In this document: positions 32,846 through 44,100 of the stretch, piece after piece | Position numbering within the stretch: the first letter of the stretch is position 1 | Layout of the letters: the number at the start of each line of letters is the position of its first letter | Assembly: GCA_030522415.1 (NCBI GenBank) | Contig: CM060107.1 | Coordinates: 1,857,347-1,921,346 of the forward strand | Direction: 5' to 3' | Source: Channallabes apus | Lineage: Eukaryota > Chordata > Actinopteri > Siluriformes > Clariidae | Length of the DNA: 64,000 nt | Notes under the pieces: model-generated | Databases searched by the model: none | The model's input: only the letters and a program-made list of their open reading frames with translations | What the model was told of the DNA's origin: nothing | Position numbers and translations under genes: made by a program

Positions 32846-32856
32846 GAAAACGAAAC
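32846..32856 (+). promoter_or_regulatory. Interferon-response-type element (ISRE) of the finTRIM gene
   Basis: GAAAACGAAAC fits the GAAANNGAAA core bound by IRF factors and lies 58 bp before the ATG. The duplicate has the same motif at 61914-61924. finTRIM genes are known as virus- and interferon-induced in fish. Confidence 0.6.
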
Positions 32857-32859
32857 CTA

Positions 32860-32861
<2 letters not shown>

Positions 32862-32894
<33 letters not shown>
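32862..32894 (+). repeat. (CT)n tract in the finTRIM 5' leader
   Basis: About 16 CT units between the ISRE-like motif and the start codon. The duplicate has a similar tract with one T-rich break at 61932-61962. Confidence 0.85.
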
Positions 32895-32897
<3 letters not shown>

Positions 32898-32913
32898 GTG
32901 TGACTTCAGGAAA

Positions 32914-35900
32914 ATGGCCGAGGCCAGTATTTCAGTAGATCAGGATCAGTTCATCTGTCCAGTGTGTCTGGATCTCCTGAAGGATCCGGTGACTCTCCGC
33001 TGTGGTCACAGTTTCTGTAAGGTGTGTATTAATGGCTGCTGGGATCAGGAGGATCAGAAGGGCATCTACAGCTGTCCTCAATGCAGAGACACTTTCACTC
33101 CAAGGCCTGTTCTACGCAGAAACAACATGCTGGCTGAAGTGGTGGAGAAACTGAAGAAGACTGAAGTCCAAGAAGCTTCTCCTGCTCACTGTTACACTGG
33201 ACCTGGAGATGTGGAGTGTGATTCCTGTACCGGGAGAAAACACAAAGCTGTCAAGTCCTGTCTGACGTGTCTGGCTTCTTACTGTGAAACTCATATTACT
33301 ACTCACTATGAGTCTCCGGCATTTAAGACACATAAATTAACAGAAGCTTCATTAAAACTACGAGAGAAGATCTGCTCTGAACATGATGAAGTGCTGAAGA
33401 TCTACTGCCGTACTGATCAAACCTGTATTTGCTCCTTGTGCATGTTGGATAAACATAAAGGCCATGACGCTGTAACAGTTTCAGCAGAAAGAGCTGAGAA
33501 ACAGGTGAGAACTAGAAATTGTTAATATATACAGTATATATGTGACTATATGGAAGTGTTGCCAGTGTGTGTTAATAGGGTGGCTTCAGACTTCAAACTG
33601 TGCATTTGAGTTTCTGCACTCATTCAATGTGTTTTCTTTATTTTCATGACCATTTACATGGTAGATTCTCACTGACGGCATCACAACTATGAATGAACAT
33701 ATCTGGAGTTATGTACTTAACTAAAACAGGTGAAATAACTGGAAACATGTTTTATATTCTAGTTTCTTTAAAATAGCCGCCCTTTGCTCTGATTACTGCT
33801 TTGCACACTCTTGGCATTCTCTCGATGAGCTTCAAGAGGTAGTCACCTGAAATGGTTTCCAACAGTCTTGTAGGAGTTCCCAGAGGTGTTTAGCACTTGT
33901 TGGCCCCTTTGCCTTCACTCTGCGGTCCAGCTCACCCCAAACCATCTCAAATGGGTTCAGGTCCGGTGACTGTGGAGGCCAGGTCATCTGCTGCAGCACT
34001 CCATCACACTCCTTCTTGGTCAAATAGCCCTTACACAGCCTGGAGGTTTGTTTGGAGTCATTGTCCTGTTGAAAAATAAATGATCGTCCGAATAAACGCA
34101 AACCGGATGGGATGGCATGTCACTGAAGGATGCTGTGGTAGCCATGCTGGTTCAGTGTGCCTTCAATTTTGAACAAATCCCCAAAAGTGTCACCAGCAAA
34201 ACACTCCCACACCATCAAACCCCCTCCCCCATGCTTCACAGTGGGAACCAGGCATGTGGAATCCATCCGTTCACCTTTTCTGCGTCTCACAAAGACACGG
34301 CGGTTGGAACCAAAGATCTCAAATTTGGACTCATCAGACCACAGCACAGATTTCCACTGGTCTATGGTAAGTTACAAGATACAGCAAACAGGTTGTTGTA
34401 AAAGTCAGAGATTTGCAAGATGCAGCAACTGGTGTCTGTAATCACAGTGGATTTGCTCAAGACGACTGTATGAAGTGTTGATTCTTTGATGCTGACAAAA
34501 TAATCTACAAGATACAAAGAGATCGGACTTCTGTCGTGTGAGTGAAACTTTAAGACAAAGCTACGCGTCAAAACTGGTGAAATAATATGACCGCATCTAC
34601 ATAAAGTCAAAAGCTTTCCGCTGTTTGAACGAAAACAAGTGAACGCTGAAAGAGAAAGTAAAAGAGAATAGCGTGCCTTGAACTTCACCATGTCGACCAA
34701 CGAGGACAGCGCTCCCAGCACTTGGCTGGGGAGCCTAATGGCGCTCCATGAGATGAACAGAAAGAACCTCAATGAGGCGCTGGATGCAAGAAAAGGCAAG
34801 CGAATTCGACAGAATGCAATGTCTACTACATTAAAGATACCTATGAACTATGCACACGAGCACAAATGCGATCAGGGCGCTTGCGGCGCACCTGAGGCTC
34901 AAGGCCGCACAGAATTCATAGCTGAGGTGGGTCGCTGGATAGCGGACACCAAGGACACTAGGGGCCACTCTGTGACGTCGCGACTACGCGAAGATGTCTC
35001 GCTGGGCGTCAGCGTGTCACTGATAACGGCAGCATCCAAAAGGTTTGTAATTTCTACATCATCCTCAGCCCGACTAAAGAAAGAAGAAGCCGACAGAGCA
35101 GCTCTGTTAGCAAAGGCTGCAACCTTGGACGAACGTCTCCAGTTAGAAATCGAGAAAGCACAACTAAAGGCAAAAAGAGAAAGACTGGAAACCAAAACGG
35201 CGCTCGCTATGCATGATGCCAAATTAAGAGTGCTTCAACGTCAAGATCGCAAATACGACAGCCGATCGCCCAAGAGCAAGAGCGCGCTCATCGAATCGAG
35301 CAGCGCGTGCCCGAGCAGTGCGCATTCTCACCTTTCCAACTCAACATGCAACAGCCGAGCGGAGCCTGCAAACAAGAGCGCACTCATTGAATCGAGCAGC
35401 GCGCGCCCGAGCACCGCGCACTCTCACCTTTCCAACTCAACAGGTAACAGCCGAGCACAGCCTGCGAATGAAAGCGCAGCCACTGAATCGAGCAACGCGC
35501 ACCTAAGCTGCGCGCACTCTACAGACCTGGACGCCGCAATCAGCGACAGAAAACCCAGTCACACATCCCTTCAAGGACCCAAACAAAAGGTCCAAGGAAA
35601 ACCCAGGGTCAGCGTCGCAACCGAGGACAGACAGGTTGGTAAAATTCACAAAGACTTGATTACAATGAAGAATGCCGGTACATTACCTGTCAGCGCCTTC
35701 ACTAAACCGTGCGCACATTGCAAAGGGGAGCATATCTTAGACGATTGCTTCCAATTTAATGATAAGATATACAAAGACAAAGTAGAATTATTAAAAAGAA
35801 ACGGATTCTGTTTCGGATGCTTAACAAAGGGTCATTTGTGGAAAGACTGTACCAGAAAAATTATATGTTCATTGTGCTCAAAGCCACATCCGCGGATGCT

Positions 35901-38900
35901 ACACATACCCATGCCAGCCATGGCGCAGTCAGTTACGAGCGCCCGCAGAAACGAAACTGAAAGTGACACAACAAATACACCACCTGCTGTGAGTACACCA
36001 AATGCGCTCACTGGGGCTGGAGGTAATTGCATCCTCCCCATTGTACCCGTTAAAATAAAGTCCAAGAAAAGGGACACAATAGTAGAAGCCATGTACTATC
36101 ACGTGAAAGTCCCCGAGAAGGACACAGATCTGCTGCGCTTCCTATGGTGGCCGAACGGAGATGTGAACCAAAACTTATTTGAAAATAAAATGGTAGTTCA
36201 TCTGTTCGGTGCAAAATTGTCGCCTAGTGTTACTAACTTCGCCCTCAGAAAGACAGCCGAAGAAAACCGCAGCAATCCATCTGCTGTGGCAGTCAATACA
36301 GTGCCTAAAAACTTTCATGTAGATGACTGCCTGAAATCTGTTTCGAGTCATGTCCAAGTAGTCGCCCTATACAATGATCTCACAAGTCTCTGTGCAAGCA
36401 GATGGTTTAACCTCACTAAATGGGCAAGCAATAGCCGTGCCCTACTGACTGTCATTCCCGAGAGTTAAAGGATCAAAGACATGAGAGACTTAGACTTGAA
36501 TAAAGATGCACTGCCCATTGAGAGAGCTCTGGGGTTGCTGTGGTGCATTGATTCAGACATGTTCAAGTTTAAGATTAGTTTGAAGGAACGACCTGTGACA
36601 AGACGAGGAATCCTGTCAATCACTAGCTCAACATACGACCCGTTAGGCTTTCTCTCACCTGCCATACTGCCAGCTAAAACTCTAATGCAACAGCTATGTA
36701 AAGAAAAACTAGCCTGGGATGATGACATTCCCGAGCAGTTTGCTAAAGCATGGAAAACCTGGCTGCAAGAGCTGCACAGACTGTCCGAGTTCAGCATAGC
36801 AAGGTGTATAAAACCAGCCGTCTTCGGAGTTACAGCTACAGCACAACTCCACCACTTCTCGGATGCAAGTGAAATGGGATACGGAGCTGTCTCATACCTC
36901 AGGTTAGTAAACGCTGATGGACTTACACATTGTGCATTCATGATGGGGAATTCCCGTGTAGCACCCCTGAAACAAACCACCATTCCAGGAATGGAACTGA
37001 CGGCGGCAGTGGTCGCTGTAAAAAATGACAAAATTTTGAAAGAGCAGCTAGAATTGAAATTGCTGGACTCCATGTTTTGGACTGACAGTACAACTGTCTT
37101 GAGATTCATTGATAACGAAACACTTCGTTTTAAAACCTTCGTGGCCAACAGAATCGCCACTATAAGAGAGTCAACCAAGTCACAGCAATGGAGGTACGTT
37201 AATACCTCAAAAAACCCAGCTGATTCTGCCTCCAGGGGGTTATCCTGTGAAAAGTTCATGAAAAACATTGACTGGATTCATGGTCCCTCCTTTCTCAAAG
37301 AAGCAGAGTGCAAATGGCCTGAAAATATTCATGACACATCAATAAAAGAAAATTTTGATGAAAATGATGATGAAATTAAACTCTCAGCTTTAGTGAATAC
37401 TGTGAGCGTTACAAAATGCGCAGACGCAGTAAGTAAACTGATTAATCATTTGATCACTGATCATCAATCACTGATTGGCACAAATTAAAAAGATCCGTTG
37501 CCTGGATCCTTCGCATCAGAGACATGCTCAAACAAAAAACAGAAAGGGTCAAAACACAAGTAGATAACCCAAAGACAGAAAATCACAAGTTGCTAACAGC
37601 TCAAGAACTAACAAGAGCAGAAAACGAAATCATTAAATTTACTCAAAGACAAAATTTTAAGGAAGAAATTCTCACGTTGCAAAAGAATAAAACAGCAGCA
37701 GAATTCAAACAGGAAATTTCCACATAGCAAAAACGCAAGGCATCTGTAAAAAGAAACAGTTGCTTGTCCAAACTGGACCCAGTGCTACAGGATGGATTGC
37801 TGAGAGTCGGAGGACGTCTCGGCAGGTCCGCAATGCCAGAGCACGTTAAACACCCAGTCATTGTACCTAAAGACTCGCATATCACAACGTTAATATTAAC
37901 AGACGTTCATGACAAGATAGGACACAGTGGCAGAAATTACATGCTTTCAGAATTGCGGCAAAAATACTGGATTCCGACTGCTAACTCACTCGTAAGACAG
38001 TTTCTCACCAGGTGTGTGATATGCAGAAAGTCTAGAGCTAAAGCATGTGGGCAAAAATGTCCAAATTGCCATTCGACAGAATAATACCAGACCACCCACT
38101 CTTCACTAATGTGGGAGTAGACTACTTCGGACCCTTCGAGGTCAAACATGGCAGAAGTAACGTTAAAAGATATGGCGTACTTTTCACTTGTCTGACAACA
38201 AGAGCCGTGCACATTGAAATTGCTCATTCGCTTGACACAGACTCTTGTGTGAATGCCATGCGACGCTTTATAAGCAAAAGAGGTCAGGTGTCCATGATGC
38301 GAAGTGACAATGGAACAAACTTCATAGGCGCTGAGACTGAACTGCGCGAGGCTATTCAGCAATGGAATCAGTCACGAACTGAAAGCTTCCTTACTCAAAG
38401 GAACATACAGTGGACATTTAACCCGCCCTCTGGATCTCACTTTGGTGGAATATGGGAAAGACACATCAGGTCAGTTAGAAAGATCTTGAGATCAGTACTG
38501 AAAGAACAAACATTAACTGACGAGAGCCTGCATACATTCATGTGTGAAGTAGAAGCGATAATGAATAACCGACCCCTCACTACTGTCTCGGAGGATTCCA
38601 CAGATCTGGAACCTCTGACACCAAACCACCTGCTGCTGATGAAAAAACAGCCAAACGTGCCCCCTGGACTTTTCAAAAAGGAAGACATCGATGCACGTCG
38701 CAGGGAGAAGCAGATCCAGCATCTATCAGACCTGCTCTGGAAGCGATGGGTGCGTGAATACTTGCCCTTGCTCGAGGAGCGGCAAAAATGGTTTCAAAAC
38801 AAAGAAAACTCTAGATTGGAGACATAGTTTTAATAACTGATGAGTCGTCTGCAAGAAATTCATGGGTTATCGGCAGGCTGTGCCTCATATATGAAATAGA

Positions 38901-39968
38901 CTGTTAAATGTGTGGTAATATGTTATGAAATTTGACATGCAAATATAAACACCTGAGATAAATATTATAAATTTACAAGATTTTAAACGTTTAGAAGGTT
39001 AAGAATGTTTGATTTAATGGCTTTATCAAAAAAAAAAAAAAACACAAAATTGTAATTGTCAGTCTCCATGCCTGTCAATTAGGGGCTGGAATGTAAGAGC
39101 CATATCGCACTTGTTATGAATTTGTTGGTGTGTTTATTTTATTTTATTTTATTTGTTGTTATTTCATTTATTCTACCTTGTTCTATTAAGCCATAAGCCA
39201 CATAAGCCAGAAGCTTTAAATTTCTAAGTTATGCATCCATTTTGACAATCGTAAGTTGGTCTGTGATGCCATTCTACTATTACATGCATTTGTGTGACTG
39301 TCATATGAAAGAGAGTTCAGTTTAGATGCGGAAGGCTACGGAAACACAAGCTTTTGACCGTCAGCTAACGTGAGCTCCCGGTAAGCTAAGGATGTAAGAT
39401 ACAGCAACTAGGTTGTTGTAACCGTAAGCTCCCGTAAGTAGAGATATACAACAAGAGTGTTGTTATATACGTAAGCTAAGACTGTAATTTACAAGATACA
39501 GCAAACAGGTTGTTGTAAAAGTCAGAGATTTGCAAGATGCAGCAACTGGTGTCTGTAATCACAGTGGATTTGCTCAAGACGACTGTATGAAGTGTTGATT
39601 CTTTGATGCTGACAAAATAATCTACAAGATACAAAGAGATCGGACTTCTGTCGTGTGAGTGAAACTTTAAGACAAAGCTACGCGTCAAAACTGGTGAAAT
39701 AATATGACCGCATCTACAATGTAAATACTTTATAAGAAGCTGAATGTAACTGTTCTGTCCTCAGAGTGAGTTAAAGGAGCAGCAGATGAAATCCCAGCAG
39801 AGAATCCAGGAGAAGCAGAAGAAGGTGGAGGAGCTGAAACAGGCTGTGGACACTATAAAGGTGAGCAGTGAGCAGAGACAGAGCTGCTCCTAGAAACACA
39901 CACAACATGGACAACATGGAGACATTTAGAGTCGCAGTAAGAGAGGGAATGATAGATGAGCTTTAAAC

Positions 39969-40039
<71 letters not shown>

Positions 40040-40856
40040 CAGCTGAGTGCACAGACAGCAGTGGAGGACAGTGAGAGGATCTTTACTGAGCTGATCAGCT
40101 CCATGGAGAAAAAGCGCTCGGAGGTGACGGAGCTGATCAGAGATCAGGAGAAGACTGAACTGAGTCGAGCTGAACGACTCCTGGAGCAACTGGAGCAGGA
40201 GATTGCTGATCTTCAGAGGAGACTCACTGAGCTGGAGCAGCTTTCACACACACACGATCACATCCAGTTCCTCCAGGTAACACTCACTGTCTGATCTACA
40301 CACACAGCTGTTCCTCACACACTCTCTAAAACACCTCCTGTTAATGGAACAGTGAATGTCCTCTGATGTCACAAGTGTGTTTTACATCTAATCTGCTTTC
40401 TGTAGGCTTTAGCTTCTGGACGTCGATCTCCTCCAATTCAGAGACCAGACTTTCAGACCTCCAGCATCAGTGTCCATCAACATCTCTCATTTGATGGAGT
40501 GAGGAATTCTCTCTCAGATCTGAAGAAGAGACTCGAGGAATTCTGTGAGGAGGAATTCAACAAAATCCCTCCACATGGTAAGAGGAGCTGTTCCTGCTGG
40601 AGAAACACAATGATGGACGTCTTTACTCGCTCTGTCAAGTCTTATTTCTTAGCAATGCTCCTGCTGACCTTCCTGCAGACAGTTTGAACTAAAATACTGA
40701 TTTAAAATGAATAAACTGACTGTATCACTTTAAATGTTTCCATCTTTTACAACCTGATGAGGCTTTTTGTCTTCATTTCCATTTTTCTCTCCACAGCTGC
40801 AGCAGTTCAGATCTTTTCACCACCAGAGCCAAAGAGCAGAGAAGGGTTTCTGAAAT

Positions 40857-40892
<36 letters not shown>

Positions 40893-40961
40893 TTATTAGG
40901 TCTATAGAGTACCGTTTTCTTTAAAAGATGTTAATTTAATTATTATTAGTTTATTTGCGTG

Positions 40962-41012
<51 letters not shown>

Positions 41013-41065
41013 TGAGAGAGAGCAGAGGTATATTACACACAAACACACATAAAAAATATACATAA

Positions 41066-41106
<41 letters not shown>

Positions 41107-44100
41107 GTACTATATCTTCCATAAGCAGAATAGAAACCGTCTCGGGTTACTGTGCTGTAACCCTGTTCCCTGAAAATGTGGGAACGAGATGCTGCGTGAA
41201 AACGCTATGAAAACGGGAACCATTTTGTCCTGTTGCCGGTTGTGAAGCATGTGTGCAAACACGGCAAATTTTTTGGCTATATATAACCTCGGTCAGGTGA
41301 CGTCATCTGATTAGATGCAACCGCAGGTTATAAATACTAGTGAGCTGGCGACAAACCTCAGATTAATTTGTCTGAACGGATGTCCGATCACATGGTAGTG
41401 CGGCATTAGGATGCAGCATCTCGTTCCCGCCTTTTCAGGGAACAGGGTTACAGCACAGTAACCCGAGATGTTCCCTTTCAAAGGTTTTCTCTCGATGCTG
41501 CGTGAAAACGCTGTGGGAACGAGAAAACCAACGCCGCCGCACTACAAGTGTCTGGACCCCAAGGTTGTGTAGCGTGTGCGCACAAAGCCGAGAAGTCTCA
41601 GAACCATGCCTGGGCAGCTAACTCGGGGATTTCCCTGAGCCCGGAGTAGCATGAACATCCAGATTATAATGTAACAAATGTGTGCAGGGAGGACCAACCC
41701 TCCATGTCACACAATTGCTACAGGGGAATACCTCTTGCTGGTGCAAAAGGAGGCGATCTCCCTGGTTGAATGAGCCCTGCTTCCTAGAGGCGAAGTGAAC
41801 CCATGCGCCTCATAGGAGAGGGCAATATGCATCTCTCACCCAGTGTAGTGGCGGCCGCTCCAGCGGCCCCAAGACATGTAAAGGCTGCTCTGACCTACAC
41901 CACTGGCTGATGCGGTGGACGTAAATCTGAAGAGCACGTACTGGACACAGTAAGTGAAGTCTCTCCTGCTCCGAAGCTGTAAAGGCGGAGGACGGAATGC
42001 TTCAAAACAATAGGGTGAAGTTGTTTATGGACTTAGGCCGATAGCTCAGTGAGGATGCAGTTACGTGCGTCCTGAGAGTACTTGGGCACAGGCCCGAGGA
42101 CAACTTTCCTGCAGGGACTCCAAACAATTCAGTACTGGATTGGGTCTACCTGCTTCGCACACACTTGCTGCAGGGGAATACCTCTTGCTAGTGCAATAGA
42201 TGAGGCGATACCCCAGGTTGAATGAACACTGATTCCTAGAGGTGAAGTGAGCCCACGCGCCTCATAGGAGAGGGCAATGGCATCTCTCACCCAGTATAGT
42301 GGCCCTCTGAATTACGCCACTGGCTCATGCGGTGGACGTAAATCTAAAGAGCATGTACTGGACTGTAAAAGGCGGAGGGCAGAAGGCTTCGGAACAGTAG
42401 GGTGCTTGTTACAAATGGAACTTTCGGAGGATAGTTCAGTGAGGACGCGGTTAAGTACATCTTGAGAGTACTAGGGCACAAGCCCGAGGACAAGCTTTTC
42501 CTGCCGAAACTCGCAATCTCTTACCCAGTGTCACCCTTTAAAAACATTCCATTTGAGGGCATAAGCTCTTGAAGAGGGATACTAGATCCAGAGTCAGGGA
42601 GTAGCAAACGGGACATTTGCTGATCTTGCGAGGCAAAGCGGTCCACCTCTGCTGCATGAAATCTCTCCAAGATTGACTGAATACTTCGGGGTGGGGTTTC
42701 GATTCCCCGTGTGTCACAGATTGACTGGACAGTTGCAACTGCTCTCACATTCATATGCCCTGGAACGTAAATCACGCTGAGGGACAGGAACCTGGTGCGC
42801 TAGTTATTCAACGGCGTGAGCACAGTCCGCCCTGGTGATTAATACAGTATATGAGACTTGCCATAGTGTTGTCCACCTGCAATGGGACATGGCACTCTCA
42901 ACTGCTGTAGGAAGTGCTTTAGGGCGAGAAATAGAGCCATCATTTCGAGGCAATTGATGTGCCGTGCGAGAAGAAGGCCTCTCCAGCACCCTTGGGCTGA
43001 AACGATCACCTAAGACCGCACCCCAGCCCATTAGGGAATCATCTGTTGTTAGCATCTGCGACGACAAGACGAACTTAGAGTGGGACTCAGAGTCAGAAAC
43101 TGGGGTCTGAACCACATAGGAAGGGTACGAAGCACCTGGCGCATAACCCTTGTTGGGGATCGGCCCTAGAGTGAAATCCCCTCCTTGTGTTTCACGCCTT
43201 GCAAGAGTCAGACCCGGTCGAGACTGGGTGGCCGACAGTCCCAACTTTTGAGCACGGCGGGGAAGGAATTTCCCGAAGGCTTGTTCATATAACTTCGCCT
43301 CATGAACCTAGTGGCGACCGAGTTAACGATATCGCCAAACAGGCCGGAAGGCGAGATAGGGGCATCCAGGAGGAATGGTCGATTCTTATCCTTGATGCGC
43401 CTAAGATTCAACCACAAGTGCCTCCGCGCGAAACCCATCGCAGCCATAAAACGGCCGATAGCACGAGCCGTCTGCTTTTGTTGCAAGCAAAGACAAGTCT
43501 GTGGCCCAGCGTAATTCCAATACGCCGTATCTGAAGAGCCCCGCCAGTGCTCAAGTCTCTCAGCAGGTCAGCGTGGTAGGCCTGCAAAACCGCCATCGTG
43601 TGCAAAGGAGCACCAACCTGACCTGCTGCCTGAAAAGCTTTTCCCTTCAGGGAAGATGAAAGTCTACACAGCTTGAAAGGAAGTATTAGCTTTTCAGGAA
43701 GGATGATGTCCCAAGAGAGGTTTTGAAGCGTCTCTTCTATCTGGGCTACATCATATAACTCTTTATTTTATTTTTATTTTTTATTTACCTTTATTTAACC
43801 AGGCAAGACAGATTAAGAACAGGTTTCTTATTTACAACTGTGGCCTGGCAAAGGCTGAGCCTTTTGGGGGAAGTAGGGGAACTGATAAAAAAAATAAAAC
43901 ATTTTAAGAAATATAAACGAAATTACGAAAAAATAAATAAATAAATAAATAAAAAATAATAATTTATATACATATATACAGTATACACACACACACATAC
44001 ATAGGCACACATGCACATATATATACACACATATGTACAAGCATATGCATATACATACATATACACACATACATACATACTCATATAGACATGTGAAGAG

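Larger units (their letters stand above)
31807..33813 (+). repeat. Segmental duplication, copy A (finTRIM promoter and exon 1)
   Basis: Nearly identical to 60887-62852. It covers a Tc1 terminal scrap (31807-31900), a Harbinger-like terminal motif (31915-31975), about 900 bp of promoter-side DNA, exon 1 of the TRIM gene and the start of intron 1 with the head of a Tc1 insertion. Differences are mainly short indels. Confidence 0.92.
34372..39718 (+). mobile_element. BEL/Pao LTR retrotransposon in finTRIM intron 1
   Basis: The 5' LTR lacks its first 400 bp (34372-34601 remains). The 3' LTR is complete (39092-39718, 627 bp). Between them are a gag-like frame with zinc knuckles, part of RT, RNase H and integrase, all in the same direction as the host gene. 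The order RT, RNase H, integrase and the integrase [11 protein letters not shown] motif identify BEL/Pao. Confidence 0.9.

Noticed and set aside
32896..32913. Upstream GTG start for the finTRIM protein
   Set aside because: The ATG at 32914 has a good context and gives the usual MAEASIS start of the family. The same holds at 61982.
39853..40189. Frames with His-Thr repeats on the minus strand
   Set aside because: They are the (TG)n microsatellite read in reverse.
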